From Erythrobacter fulvus (GTDB lineage Bacteria; Pseudomonadota; Alphaproteobacteria; Sphingomonadales; Sphingomonadaceae): a stretch of 64,000 nt of DNA. The stretch is from NCBI RefSeq assembly GCF_028595285.1, contig NZ_JAQQXQ010000011.1, positions 42,585 to 106,584 on the forward strand, given 5' to 3'. Of this stretch, positions 16,118 through 25,586 are shown one piece after another. The position numbers and the translations under genes are program-made. The notes beneath the pieces are model-generated. The model was given only the letters and a program-made list of their open reading frames with translations, did no database searches and had not been told where the DNA came from. Each line of letters begins with the position of its first letter. Positions within the stretch are counted from its first letter, which is position 1.

Positions 16118-17785
16118 ATGGCCGAAGCTGCACTTCCGGTCGCCGCCGATGGCGCGGCCAGCCTCCCGGCTACGCCCCCGCAACCCGGCTGGCGCACCCT
16201 GCTGCCCGAGCCCGTGGCGGAATTCATGGCCCAGCCTGCGCTTTCGCGCGCCTTGCCTGCCCTTGCGGGGGTTGGCGCGCTGGCGGCAGCGGGGGCCTTG
16301 TGGATGACGCTCGCCTCCGGGCCGGACCGCGTACTCTACACCAGTCTTACCGATGCCGAACGCGCCAAGGTGGTGGCAACGCTCGACGCGGGCGGGATCG
16401 GCTATGTGATCGACAACCAGACAGGCGCCTTGTCGGTGGCGGAGGACGATGTCTACCGCGCGCGCATGCTGGTCGCCAGCGATGCCGGGATTGCCGCGCC
16501 CGAAGGTGCGAGCGATATGCTCGATGCAATCCCGCTCGGCTCCTCGCGCACGCTTGAAGGCGAACGGCTGCGGCTGGCGCGCGAACGCGAGCTGATGCTG
16601 ACGATCCGCGAGATCGATGGAATCGAAAGCGTGCGCGTCCATCTCGCCACCCCAGAACGTTCGGTTTTCGTGCGCGAGAACAGCGCCCCCAGCGCTTCGG
16701 TGATGCTGCGGCTGGTGAGCGGGCGCAGCCTCAGCCAGACGCAGGTCGAAGCGATCGTCAATCTGGTCGCCGCATCGGTGCCGGGCATGAGCGCGGATGC
16801 GGTGCGGGTGGTCGATCAGAACGGACGCCTGCTTTCCTCCCCGCGCGCCGATGCGCTTGACGGGCTGGTGCTTCAGCGCGAGTTCGAGGCCAAGCTGCGC
16901 GAACAGATCGACACGCTGCTGCTGCCCCTGCTGGGCGAAGGCAATTATTCCGCGCAGGTGCAGGCCGCGCTTGACCAGAAGGAAGTCACCTCCGCGCGCG
17001 AGACCTATGAGAAAGAAGGCGTGGTGCGTTCGGAAAGCGAGCGCAACGCGACCCGCAGTGGTTCTGCGCCGGTGGGCGGCGTGCCGGGGGTTCCGGCCAA
17101 CACCCCGCCGCCCGATGCGACGCTGGTCGATGGACCGCCGCAGCCTGCTACGCCCGCCGCCGGTGCCAATCCGACCGACAGCGAAAGCGCGGTACAGCGC
17201 AGTTACGAACTGGGCCGCGAGGTTGCCGTCACCAACACCCGCCCGGGCGGGCTGACCAGGCTTTCGGTCGCAGTCGCGGTAAGCGACGCGGCGCTCAAGA
17301 AAGCCGCGCCGATGACCGCCGCCCAGCTCGAAGCGCTTGTTGCTGCGGCCGTCGGTGCCGATGCGGCACGCGGCGATAAGGTCGAGGTAGTAGCGAGCAA
17401 GTTCGAACCGGCCAGCATGGAAGCGCCCGCATTCTACGAACAGCCGTGGTTCGCGATGCTGGTGCGTTACGGCACGGCGTTGCTGGCGGTGCTGCTGGTG
17501 CTGCTGTTCGCGGTGCGCCCGCTGATCGGCAAGCTGCGCGGGAAAAATGAAACTGTCGCTGCCGCCACGAGCGGCAATGCCGCGCCATTGGCGGTGATCG
17601 GCGATGACAGCGTTGATCGCGTGCCTCTGAACGAGATGGCGCAGGGCGCTGCGCTGGGTGATCTGCCGCGCCAGGTGGAACTGGCCCGTCGTCTTGCCGC
17701 AAGTCAGCCCGAACGCGCGGTCGAGGCCTTGCAGCGCATGCTGGCCGCGCCCGCCGACACTGGCCCGGAGGCCAGCGCGTCATGA
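16118..17785 (+). CDS. fliF: Flagellar MS-ring protein FliF
   Basis: 555 aa inner-membrane ring subunit. TM1 lies at about residues 45-65 (LAGVGALAAAGALWMTLASG) and TM2 near 450-470 (YGTALLAVLLVLLFAVRPLI). Periplasmic ring motifs include EGERLRLARERELMLTIREI and APSASVMLRLVSGRSLS. The C-terminal tail (PRQVELARRLAASQPERAVE) is the FliG-binding part. Length matches the family. Its stop overlaps the fliG ATG. Confidence 0.95.
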   Translation: MAEAALPVAADGAASLPATPPQPGWRTLLPEPVAEFMAQPALSRALPALAGVGALAAAGALWMTLASGPDRVLYTSLTDAERAKVVATLDAGGIGYVIDNQTGALSVAEDDVYRARMLVASDAGIAAPEGASDMLDAIPLGSSRTLEGERLRLARERELMLTIREIDGIESVRVHLATPERSVFVRENSAPSASVMLRLVSGRSLSQTQVEAIVNLVAASVPGMSADAVRVVDQNGRLLSSPRADALDGLVLQREFEAKLREQIDTLLLPLLGEGNYSAQVQAALDQKEVTSARETYEKEGVVRSESERNATRSGSAPVGGVPGVPANTPPPDATLVDGPPQPATPAAGANPTDSESAVQRSYELGREVAVTNTRPGGLTRLSVAVAVSDAALKKAAPMTAAQLEALVAAAVGADAARGDKVEVVASKFEPASMEAPAFYEQPWFAMLVRYGTALLAVLLVLLFAVRPLIGKLRGKNETVAAATSGNAAPLAVIGDDSVDRVPLNEMAQGAALGDLPRQVELARRLAASQPERAVEALQRMLAAPADTGPEASAS

Positions 17786-18825
17786 GTATCGACCTTGCCC
17801 TGAACGACGCGGCGGCCACTCGCGCGTCCGAAACCCTGCTCAACCGGATAGACCGTGCCGCGGTGTTCCTGATGCTGCTCGGCGACGAGGAGGCGAGCGG
17901 CATTCTGGCGCGCCTGTCTCCGCATGAGCTGGAGAAGATCGGCGCGGCAATGATCGCACTGGGCGAGATCGATCAGCCCCGCATGGCCGAGGCTTTGGCC
18001 GATTTCGCGGACGAGGCGTCGCGCGAGATATTGCCCCAGTCCGGCCGCAACGACCGGGTGCGTGCGTTGCTCGACAAGGCGCTCGGCCCGGCGCGGGCCG
18101 ACAGCATGATGCAGCGGATCGAGCCCGAGGCCCGTCCGCGCAGCGTCGAAATGGCGCGCTGGCTGGTGCCGCCGGTGCTGGTGCGGCTGATCGAGGATGA
18201 ACACCCGCAGGTGATCGCCGCGCTGCTGCTGCTGATCGAACCCGAACCCGCCGCCGAAGTGCTGGCCGCTTTGCCGCCTGCACTTCAGACGCAGGTGGTC
18301 GAACGGGTGGCGCGCAGCGGTGCGATTGCCCCGCAGGCGATCGCGACCATCGATACGCTGCTGACCCAGCGGATCACCGCCACCTTTGGCGCGGCGGCGC
18401 TGGCGCTGGGCGGACCGCGGGAGGCGGCCAACCTCATCAATCTGGCCGCGGGCGATCTGCGCAACACGGTGCTGCCCGAAATTGCCGACCGCGATGCCCC
18501 GCTGGCTTCGCGGATCGAGGAGGAGCTGTTCACCTTCGAAATGCTGTTCGAACTCGATCCGATGTCGATGGGCAGGTTGCTACGCGACGTCGATTCCGAA
18601 AAGCTGGTCGATGCGCTCAAGGGCCTAAAGGAACCCGAGCGCACGCCCTTCTTCGCCGCCATGTCGAGCCGCGCTGCGGACGGCGTGCGCGACGAAATCG
18701 AACTGCGCGGGCGCGTGGCGAAGAGCGAGGTCATGGCCGCCCAGCGCGCCATCGTCGAAATTGCACGCGGGCTGGCCGAAACGGGCGAGATCGTGATCGG
18801 AAACGGCAATGGCGAATTCGTCTGA
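17782..18825 (+). CDS. fliG: Flagellar motor switch protein FliG
   Basis: 347 aa cytoplasmic C-ring protein. N-terminal part RAAVFLMLLGDEEASGILAR, middle part with the EHPQVIAALLLLIEPE segment (EHPQ motif, about residues 141-156), and the torque domain LFTFEMLFELDPMSMGRLLR through ERTPFFAAMSSRAADGVRDE, with conserved charged residues. ATG 17782 overlaps the fliF stop (ATGA). Its end overlaps fliH by 17 bp. Confidence 0.95.
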   Translation: MSIDLALNDAAATRASETLLNRIDRAAVFLMLLGDEEASGILARLSPHELEKIGAAMIALGEIDQPRMAEALADFADEASREILPQSGRNDRVRALLDKALGPARADSMMQRIEPEARPRSVEMARWLVPPVLVRLIEDEHPQVIAALLLLIEPEPAAEVLAALPPALQTQVVERVARSGAIAPQAIATIDTLLTQRITATFGAAALALGGPREAANLINLAAGDLRNTVLPEIADRDAPLASRIEEELFTFEMLFELDPMSMGRLLRDVDSEKLVDALKGLKEPERTPFFAAMSSRAADGVRDEIELRGRVAKSEVMAAQRAIVEIARGLAETGEIVIGNGNGEFV

Positions 18826-19453
18826 TTGGCTCGGCGCGATCGCCGAAGCCCCCGCGCCGCAGCCCGGCTGGCTGGCCTTGCTTGGCGAGCCTGCGGATTT
18901 CCGCGAAGCCCTGCCGTTCCGCAGCAATGATCCTGTCCCCGTCCCCGTCCCCGAATCCGAAGTCGCGCATGCTGCCGAACCTGATCCTGAACCCGCGCCC
19001 GATGCGCTGGCCCTGGCCTATGCCGAAGGCGAGGCCGCCGGACGCGCGGCGGCGCTGGCAGAGGCCGAACGCGGCGCTGTCCGTCAACGCGCGCTGCGGC
19101 TGGCCTTTCGCCAGCTTGACGAGGCGGCGGCAGAAGTGCTCGCTTCCGATCTTGCCGATACCGTGATCGCACTGTGCGCCGGGGTGCTGGCCGAACATGC
19201 CGTCGACCGCGCAGGCCTGCTCGCCCGGTGCCACGCTGCGGCGGCGCGGATCGGCGGCGCGGCGGGGGCGTTGCGGTTGCATCTCCATCCCGACGACATC
19301 GCAGGGTTCGAATCCGGGGCGCTGGGCGACTGGAGCGTGATCGCGGACTCCGCGCTGGAACGCGGCGCGCTCCTGCTTGAAGGGCCGGATGGCGCGGTGC
19401 GCGACGGCCCGGCCGACTGGCGCCGCGCGATTGCCGACGCGGTGCGCGGATGA
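18809..19453 (+). CDS. fliH: Flagellar assembly protein FliH
   Basis: 214 aa, assigned as the FliI regulator from position (fliG-fliH-fliI-fliJ) and architecture. It has a tryptophan-containing N-terminus (PGWLALLGEP), a proline/acidic linker and an alanine/glutamate-rich central helix (AYAEGEAAGRAAALAEAERG), then an E/V-stalk-like C-terminal domain. The linker is encoded by three tandem CCCGTC-type hexamers (18935-18952). Sequence similarity to model FliH is weak. Confidence 0.8.
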   Translation: MANSSDWLGAIAEAPAPQPGWLALLGEPADFREALPFRSNDPVPVPVPESEVAHAAEPDPEPAPDALALAYAEGEAAGRAAALAEAERGAVRQRALRLAFRQLDEAAAEVLASDLADTVIALCAGVLAEHAVDRAGLLARCHAAAARIGGAAGALRLHLHPDDIAGFESGALGDWSVIADSALERGALLLEGPDGAVRDGPADWRRAIADAVRG

Positions 19454-20784
19454 TTGCCGAATTGCAGCTTGACCTTGCCCGGATGCGCGCGGCACCGGTT
19501 GCATCCGGCCCGGTGCTGACCGGGCGCGTCGTCTCCTGCGATGGCGGGTTGATCGAGGTCGCGGGCCTGCCGCTGCCGGTCGGCTCGCTCGGGGTGATCG
19601 AAAATGGCGCGGGCAGTGAAAGTCTGGCCGAAGTGATCGGTTTTCGTGCCGGCCATTCGCTGATGATGCTGCTGGGTGATACCATGCTGCTGCGTCCGCG
19701 GGCGAGCGTGCGTGCGCTCGGCCATCCGGGCGAGGTGCGGGTGGGCGAGGCGTTGCTTGGCCGCGCGGTCGATGCGCTGGGCCAGCCGATCGACGGCGGG
19801 CCGCGGCTCGATCTGCCGCATGCCTGGCCGCTTGCCGGACAGCGCGAGGGCGCCCTGGAGCGCGCCAGCGTCGCCGCGCCGTTCGATTGCGGTGTGCGCG
19901 CGATCAACGCGCTGGCGACGATGGGTGTCGGGCAGAGGCTCGGCATCATGGCCGGATCGGGCGTCGGCAAATCGGTGCTGGTCGATACCGTCGCGGGCCA
20001 TGCGGTGGCCGATGTTACCGTGGTCGCGTTGATCGGGGAGCGGGCGCGCGAGGTTTCGGACTTCGTCAATCGCCACATGTCGGGCGCGCGGCGCGGCGGG
20101 ATTGTGGTGGTGGCAGTGCCTGCCGATCACGCTCCCAACCTGCGACTGCGCGCCGCGCAATATGCCAGTTCCATCGCCGAATATTTCCGTTCGCAGGGCA
20201 AGCGCGTGCTGCTTATCCTCGACAGCCTTACCCGCGTTGCCCACGCCGCGCGCGAGCTGGCGCTGGTGCTGGGCGAGCCCGGCGCGGCGCGCGGCTATCC
20301 CCCTTCCGCGCTCGCCGCGATCACCCGGCTGGTGGAACGCGCGGGCAATTCGGCGCGGACGGGCGGGGCAGTGACCGGCATCTACACCGTGCTGGCCGAC
20401 GGCGACGATGCCAATGATCCGGTGGTCGATACCGCGCGCGCGATCCTTGACGGGCATATCGTGCTGTCGCGCGAACTGGCCCAGCGCGGCCACTATCCGG
20501 CGATCGACGTGCCTGCCTCGCTCAGCCGGGTGATGGACGATCTCGTCCCGCCCGATATCGCCCGCGCCGCGCGACATCTGCGCGCACTGATCGCCGCGCG
20601 CGAGGAGAACCGCGATCTGGTGCTGATGGGGGCCTATCGCGCGGGCTCGGACCCGCTGCTCGACGAGGCGCTGGCGATGAGCGGGGCGGTGGATGCTTTC
20701 TTGACCCAGGCGCGGGGCGAGGCCGAACCGCTCGCCGCCAGCCATGCTGCCCTTGCCGCGCTGATGGACCGGGCCGGTGCGTGA
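19450..20784 (+). CDS. fliI: Flagellum-specific ATPase FliI
   Basis: 444 aa export ATPase of the type III apparatus. Walker A AGSGVGKS (residues 168-175), catalytic GERAREVSDFV, Walker B RVLLILDSLTRVAHAARELA, and GAARGYPPSALAAITRLVER with the arginine-finger region. ATG 19450 overlaps the fliH stop. Length is usual for the family. Confidence 0.96.
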   Translation: MIAELQLDLARMRAAPVASGPVLTGRVVSCDGGLIEVAGLPLPVGSLGVIENGAGSESLAEVIGFRAGHSLMMLLGDTMLLRPRASVRALGHPGEVRVGEALLGRAVDALGQPIDGGPRLDLPHAWPLAGQREGALERASVAAPFDCGVRAINALATMGVGQRLGIMAGSGVGKSVLVDTVAGHAVADVTVVALIGERAREVSDFVNRHMSGARRGGIVVVAVPADHAPNLRLRAAQYASSIAEYFRSQGKRVLLILDSLTRVAHAARELALVLGEPGAARGYPPSALAAITRLVERAGNSARTGGAVTGIYTVLADGDDANDPVVDTARAILDGHIVLSRELAQRGHYPAIDVPASLSRVMDDLVPPDIARAARHLRALIAAREENRDLVLMGAYRAGSDPLLDEALAMSGAVDAFLTQARGEAEPLAASHAALAALMDRAGA

Positions 20785-21202
20785 GAAGCGCCGGCTGGCG
20801 CTGATCCGGCGGCAGGCGCTGATTGCGACAGTGGCGCGGCGGCAGGCGTTGCGCGGGCTTGCCGACGCGCTGGAGGCCGAGACGCGCAGTCAGGCCATCG
20901 CTGCGCGCAGCCGCACGCTGGTTGCCGCCAGCGCGCCGCAGCCCGGCGCAATGGCGGCCGAGGTGTTTGCCGCGCGCGCCGCCTTCACCGCCAGCCTCAC
21001 CCAGCTGGCCGATACCGCCGCCGATGCCGCCGCCGATGCCGCGCGCCAGTCGGCATGGCAGGCCGACACGTTGGCCGAGGCCGACACCCGCGCCAAACGC
21101 CTTGCCGAGCGCGAGGCCGCGGCGCGCGCCGCGCTGGAGGCTGTGAAACTGCGGCGCGAACAGGCGGATACGCCGCTGCTGGCACGCAAGTTGCAGTCCT
21201 GA
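20777..21202 (+). CDS. fliJ: Flagellar export protein FliJ-like coiled-coil protein
   Basis: 141 aa, almost wholly alpha-helical, rich in Ala, Arg and Glu, with an antiparallel coiled-coil pattern as expected for FliJ, the ATPase central stalk and chaperone escort. FliJ is poorly conserved, so the call rests on size, coiled coil and position right after fliI. GTG 20777 overlaps the fliI end by 8 bases. Confidence 0.7.
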   Translation: MREKRRLALIRRQALIATVARRQALRGLADALEAETRSQAIAARSRTLVAASAPQPGAMAAEVFAARAAFTASLTQLADTAADAAADAARQSAWQADTLAEADTRAKRLAEREAAARAALEAVKLRREQADTPLLARKLQS

Positions 21203-21241
21203 TGCACATAGCCTTCGATACCCTGTGACAAGGATGATGCG

Positions 21242-22543
21242 ATGATCCCCTTCCTGCCCGATCTGCCCATGACCACCGGCCCGCTCGCTGCGCTGCCCGG
21301 CGCCGCGACGGGTACGGGAGGCAATGTGGCCGGCAATCCCGGCGGCAATGCCGGTGCAGGCGGCGCACGGATGGTGCCGGACTTCGCCGGATTGCTCGAT
21401 GCGGCGACGCCCGCCCGGATAGCCTTGCCATCGCAGAGTGCGCTGCCCGATGCCGCCCCGTCCGGCACGATCCTGCCGGAAAGCGGCACCGCTTTGCCGC
21501 CCTTTGCCGCTCTTGTGCCAACACCCGATGCGACGCCTGTGATCGCCGCAGCGCCCGCGCCGGAGGCTGCCCTTGCGCCGGTCACAAAGCCCGGGGACGA
21601 GGTTGCCGAACCGGAGACACCGCACAAAGCCGAAAGCGCGGATAGCGCGGCAGCCGGAGGCGAGGTGCTCCAGGCGGCTCCCACCGCCGCGCCTGCGCCA
21701 ACACCCGTGCAGGCCCCCGTGCCCGCTCTCGTGTTGGCTCCGCCTCCCGCACCCGCACCGGCTGCTCTGCCTGCTGCCCGAACTGTTCCTGCCGCCGGGC
21801 CCGTGGCTATGCGGGGCGCACCGAACACGCCTGTCGCCCCGCGCCTGCCTGCGGCGACAGGCGAACCGGTCGCCGATGATATGCTTGCCGAACAGCTTGC
21901 GCCCGCCTTGCCGGACGGCCTTGCCGAAACCGCAACCCGGCCCGCCGCCGCCGCGTCATCCGGCAGTCCGGCACCCCAATCCGCGCCCCATGCGCCGATG
22001 GCACCGCCGCCCGCCGCCGGCCCCGCTCCGGTGACCGAGCGCGCCGAACCGCGCGCGCCCGCGCCCCAGCTCGAATCTGCCATCGCGCAGGTCGGCGAGA
22101 TCCGCGAGGCGCTGCGCAGCGCGCGGCCCGAGATGACCTTGCGGCACGCCGAATTCGGATTTGTCTCGCTTAGGATTGAGGCTGCCGCCACGTCGCAGGA
22201 CTGGCGCGCGGTGCTGGCGAGCCGCGATCCGGGCTTCGTTCCCGCCATTCAGGCCGCGCTGGCCGAACGCGGGGTTGCACTTTCTGCCGACACGTCCGCC
22301 ACCGGTGCCGGAACCGGTCAGGGCAGCGGTTCCTCCGGCTCCTCCGACAGGACTTACGGGTTTTCCCAGGGGTCGGGGCAAGGCTCGTCTCAACCATACT
22401 TGGCGCATTCAGGGAACCGTGACGAGGGGGCTTCGCAGCACCAGCACCAGCGCCAGCAGCAGCGTCGTGACGACGCGGCCCTGGCTGGCGGGACGCAGGA
22501 CAACGAGGCCACCGATCATCGCCAGCGCGGCCTGTTCGCCTGA
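21242..22543 (+). CDS. fliK: Flagellar hook-length control protein FliK
   Basis: 433 aa. A long Pro/Ala-rich disordered N-terminal two thirds (the ruler) is followed by a folded C-terminal domain with the Flg_hook pattern (ALRSARPEMTLRHAEFGFVS LRIEAAATSQDWRAVLASRD, about residues 285-325). The tail is Gly/Ser/Gln-rich. Gene order between fliJ and fliL supports it. A 39-bp gap to fliJ holds nothing recognisable. Confidence 0.8.
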   Translation: MIPFLPDLPMTTGPLAALPGAATGTGGNVAGNPGGNAGAGGARMVPDFAGLLDAATPARIALPSQSALPDAAPSGTILPESGTALPPFAALVPTPDATPVIAAAPAPEAALAPVTKPGDEVAEPETPHKAESADSAAAGGEVLQAAPTAAPAPTPVQAPVPALVLAPPPAPAPAALPAARTVPAAGPVAMRGAPNTPVAPRLPAATGEPVADDMLAEQLAPALPDGLAETATRPAAAASSGSPAPQSAPHAPMAPPPAAGPAPVTERAEPRAPAPQLESAIAQVGEIREALRSARPEMTLRHAEFGFVSLRIEAAATSQDWRAVLASRDPGFVPAIQAALAERGVALSADTSATGAGTGQGSGSSGSSDRTYGFSQGSGQGSSQPYLAHSGNRDEGASQHQHQRQQQRRDDAALAGGTQDNEATDHRQRGLFA

Positions 22544-22576
22544 ACCGGCGCGGCGGCAACAGGGAGTTGAGATTTC

Positions 22577-23191
22577 ATGTCCAAGGGCAAGGACAAAGAG
22601 GAATGGGACGGCGTCGACCGGCGCCAGTCGAAAGGCGGCGCGGGCAAGGGCGGGCTGATCAAGATCGTCCTCGGCGCGGTGCTGTTGCTCGCACTCGGCG
22701 CGGGCGGAGCCTATGGCGCCTATGCCGCGGGCCTGTTCGGCGGCGCCAAGGGCGCGCATGAACCCGACGAGCCCAAGCTGGTGCTCAAGGGCGACAAAGA
22801 CCCCTATCCCCTGCCCGGTGCCGAGAAGCAAAAGGACGCCCCCGCCCCGGTCTATGGCGAAGGCGGCAGCAAGTACCGCACCGCCTATTACAGCTTCGAG
22901 GAAAGCTTCACCTCCAACCTCGCGGATTCGCCGGGGCTGGTGCAAGTCGAACTGGCGGTATCGACCCGCCGCGACGGGCGGGTGCTGCAATGGGTGCAGA
23001 ACCACGAACTGGCGATCCGTTCGGCAATCCTCGCCCAGCTTGCCGCCACCACCGAGGCCGAAGTCTATGACGTCGAGGGCAAGAAGAAGCTCGCTACGCG
23101 CCTGACCCGTGCGGTCAACGCCGTGCTTGAGGAGAACGAGGGCTTCGGCGGCATTGATGCGGTGCATTTCCGGGGGTTTCTGGTCCAATGA
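22577..23191 (+). CDS. fliL: Flagellar basal body-associated protein FliL
   Basis: 204 aa with one N-terminal TM helix (LIKIVLGAVLLLALGAGGAY, about residues 28-47) after a charged cytoplasmic tail, then a periplasmic domain ending in FliL-like segments (YYSFEESFTSNLADSPGLVQ VELAVST; AIRSAILAQLAATTEAEVYD; GFGGIDAVHFRGFLVQ). It associates with the stator around the basal body. Its stop overlaps the fliM ATG. Confidence 0.9.
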   Translation: MSKGKDKEEWDGVDRRQSKGGAGKGGLIKIVLGAVLLLALGAGGAYGAYAAGLFGGAKGAHEPDEPKLVLKGDKDPYPLPGAEKQKDAPAPVYGEGGSKYRTAYYSFEESFTSNLADSPGLVQVELAVSTRRDGRVLQWVQNHELAIRSAILAQLAATTEAEVYDVEGKKKLATRLTRAVNAVLEENEGFGGIDAVHFRGFLVQ

Positions 23192-24141
23192 GGCTGGCGC
23201 ATGATTTCGCCGCCGTCCGGCCCGCTGCGCAGCACTGCTGCGAACTGACCGCCCATGGCGCAGCGCGTGGCCCGCGTCCGGAAGAGCGCGCGGCTTTGAT
23301 GACGGCATGGCGGCGCGACCTTGCCCGCTTGCTTGCCGAAGATCTTTCCCCGCTGCTTTCGGGTGACCGGCTCGAGGTGAACCTGCCAGAGCCGGAGACT
23401 CTGTCCGGTCATGCTGTGCTCGAACGCATCGGCCCGGTCGCCGCCAATGCGCTGCTGCGCTGCGGCGTAGCGAGGGAGACCGCGCTGGTTGCCTTCGACT
23501 TTGCGACCGCCATTGCCCTGACCGACCGGAGCTTCGGCGGTGACGGCAAACGCGCCGAACCCGCACCCCACCAGCTTCCGCGATCTTCCGCGCTGCTGGT
23601 GGACGAGATTGCCGCGATCATCGCGCTGGGGATCACTCGTGCCAGCCTTGGCGATGCGGTGCTGCCCGCCGGTGCGGAGCCGGCAAGCGAAGTGATCATC
23701 CGCAGCGATAGCGCCGCGCGTCTGAAACCCTTTGCGGCTGATGCAGAAGTGTTGCTGTTCCCGATCGCCATCGCCAACCGCGAGGGGGCCGAATGGCATT
23801 GCCTGCTCGCTATCGCCGCCGATCGGATGGAGCGCTTGTTACCCGTGCCCGGCCGCACGGGTGCGCTGCCCGCTCGCCGCGAACCGCGCCAGCCTGCCAG
23901 CCCGCTGGCCGCGCCCTTTGCCGGGGTTCCCCTGCCGCTGCACGTGGTGCTGGCCGAAGTCGATCTGTCGCTGGCGCGGCTCCAGGCGCTTGCTCCGGGC
24001 GACCGGCTCCCGCTCGCCATGGGCCGCCAGGTGCCGCTGTTGCTGGGCGACAAGCCGATCGCCCATGGCAGCATCGGCACGCTTGAAGATCGCATGGCGA
24101 TCCGCCTCACCCGCTTTCCCGCAGAAGGACTTGCCCGATGA
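23188..24141 (+). CDS. fliM: Flagellar motor switch protein FliM, diverged
   Basis: 317 aa. It has a CheC-like middle domain with FGGDGK (about residues 116-121; GGxG motif of FliM) and a C-terminal SpoA (C-ring) domain (LARLQALAPGDRLPLAMGRQ, IAHGSIGTLEDRMAIRL). The N-terminus (MRLAHDFAAVRPAAQHCCEL) lacks the LSQxEIDALL-type CheY-P binding peptide of model FliM. The start is well fixed by the ATGA overlap with fliL. Position between fliL and fliN supports the identity. Confidence 0.85.
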   Translation: MRLAHDFAAVRPAAQHCCELTAHGAARGPRPEERAALMTAWRRDLARLLAEDLSPLLSGDRLEVNLPEPETLSGHAVLERIGPVAANALLRCGVARETALVAFDFATAIALTDRSFGGDGKRAEPAPHQLPRSSALLVDEIAAIIALGITRASLGDAVLPAGAEPASEVIIRSDSAARLKPFAADAEVLLFPIAIANREGAEWHCLLAIAADRMERLLPVPGRTGALPARREPRQPASPLAAPFAGVPLPLHVVLAEVDLSLARLQALAPGDRLPLAMGRQVPLLLGDKPIAHGSIGTLEDRMAIRLTRFPAEGLAR

Positions 24142-24476
24142 GTGAATTCCAGCCCGCCGCCTTCCAGCGCTTCGGCGCGGTCGCCGTGCGCCTGTCGGTC
24201 GAACTGGGCCGCACCGAAATGCCGCTGCGCGATGTCCTGATGCTGGGCGAGGGGAGCACCGTGATGCTTGACCGGCTGACCGACGAACTGCTCGACGTTA
24301 CCGCCAATGGCCGCGTGATTGCGCGCGGCGAGGTGGTGGCGGAAAAGGGCCGCTTTGCGCTGCGGATCGTCCATCTGGTGGGCGAGGACGGGCAGGAAAT
24401 CCCGGCCGCTGACGCGCCGCCTGCCGATGCTGCCATGCCCGCCGATCCGGCGGTCGGCGCGGCGGACGCGCTCTGA
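24138..24476 (+). CDS. fliN: Flagellar motor switch protein FliN
   Basis: 112 aa, a single SpoA domain (VRLSVELGRTEMPLRDVLML, LDRLTDELLDVTANGRVIAR GEVVAEKGRFALRI) of the C-ring base. A short Ala/Asp-rich tail replaces any N-terminal extension. The ATG overlaps the fliM stop (ATGA). Confidence 0.93.
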   Translation: MSEFQPAAFQRFGAVAVRLSVELGRTEMPLRDVLMLGEGSTVMLDRLTDELLDVTANGRVIARGEVVAEKGRFALRIVHLVGEDGQEIPAADAPPADAAMPADPAVGAADAL

Positions 24477-24489
24477 GCGGGGCGGGGCG

Positions 24490-24777
24490 ATGCTCGAATA
24501 TCTCCTGCGGCTCGCGCTGCTGCTGCCGCTGCTGGCAGGCCTGATCTGGGGGAGCCTGTGGCTCACCCGGTTCATGCAGGCGCGCCTTTCCGGACAGCCC
24601 GGTAGCGGCGGACGCCAGCTCCAGCTGATCGAAACCAGCCTGATCGCGCCGGGAATGAAGCTGGCCGTGGTGCGCTTTCGCGATCGCGACATCCTGCTCG
24701 GCTGCACGCGCCAGGGCATGGTGCGGCTGGGCGAGGCATCCGCGCCTTCCGGCGATCTGCTGCCGGAGACCGAGTGA
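24490..24777 (+). CDS. fliO: Flagellar biosynthesis protein FliO
   Basis: 95 aa, with an N-terminal TM helix (LLRLALLLPLLAGLIWGSLW) and a small cytoplasmic FliO fold (LQLIETSLIAPGMKLAVVRF, then ILLGCTRQGMVRLGE). The frame is open upstream within fliN, but ATG 24490 after GGCGGGGCG is the sensible start. It assists FliP assembly and overlaps the fliP ATG by one base. Confidence 0.88.
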   Translation: MLEYLLRLALLLPLLAGLIWGSLWLTRFMQARLSGQPGSGGRQLQLIETSLIAPGMKLAVVRFRDRDILLGCTRQGMVRLGEASAPSGDLLPETE

Positions 24778-25586
24778 TGCACCGCCTTGCGATCCTGCGA
24801 ACGGCATTGCTGTGCCTTGCCGCGTTAACCATGTTTTTCGCGTCGCCCGACTGGGCGCACGCGGCCGCGCCCGCCGCCTCAGCCCCTAACCCCGTGGCGG
24901 CGGGCGTCGGCACTGCTATCGAGCGCGCTCTGGGAGAGAACGGCGCGGGCGATGACAGCCCGCTGAGCCTTTCGCTCCAGCTGCTGGTGGTGATGGGCCT
25001 GCTCACCATCCTGCCCGCGCTGGTGCTGATGATGACCAGCTTCCTGCGCATTCTGGTGGTGCTGGCGATATTGCGTCAGGCGCTGGGCCTGCAAGGTTCG
25101 CCCCCGGGGCAGGTGCTCGCCGGTCTGGCGCTGTTCCTGTCGCTGTTCGTGATGGCCCCGACGCTGGAGACCGTGAACGCGCAGGCGATCGCGCCCTATG
25201 CCGCCGGAACCATCGGCGCGGATGCCGCGATTGCGCAGGCGGGCGATGCATTTCACGCCTTCATGATCCGTCAGACGCGCGAGGCAAACCTGATGATGTT
25301 CACCGATATCGCCGGGGGTGGCAGCTTCGCTAGCGGCGCGGATGTGCCCTTTTCGATCCTGCTGCCGGCTTTCGTCACCAGCGAGCTGGAGACCGCGTTC
25401 CAGATCGGCTTCATGATCTTCCTGCCGTTCCTCGTGATCGATCTTGTGGTGGCGAGCGTGCTGATGAGCCTCGGCATGATGATGCTGTCACCCACGATCA
25501 TCTCCCTGCCGTTCAAGCTGCTGCTGTTCGTGCTGGTCGATGGCTGGGCGCTGCTGATGGGCAGTCTGGCGATGAGTTTCGCCTGA
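24777..25586 (+). CDS. fliP: Flagellar export gate protein FliP
   Basis: 269 aa with a cleavable signal peptide, then the hallmark FliP sequences PALVLMMTSFLRILVVLAIL R, EANLMMFTDIAG, FQIGFMIFLPFLVIDLVVAS and MMMLSPTIISLPFKLLLFVL. ATG 24777 is chosen over the overlapping GTG 24774. It forms the export gate with FliQ and FliR encoded downstream. Confidence 0.96.
   Translation: MHRLAILRTALLCLAALTMFFASPDWAHAAAPAASAPNPVAAGVGTAIERALGENGAGDDSPLSLSLQLLVVMGLLTILPALVLMMTSFLRILVVLAILRQALGLQGSPPGQVLAGLALFLSLFVMAPTLETVNAQAIAPYAAGTIGADAAIAQAGDAFHAFMIRQTREANLMMFTDIAGGGSFASGADVPFSILLPAFVTSELETAFQIGFMIFLPFLVIDLVVASVLMSLGMMMLSPTIISLPFKLLLFVLVDGWALLMGSLAMSFA

Noticed and set aside
18935..18952. Tandem CCCGTC hexamers in fliH as a phase-variation switch
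   Set aside because: The unit is six bases, so slippage would not shift the frame. It only changes the length of a proline linker.
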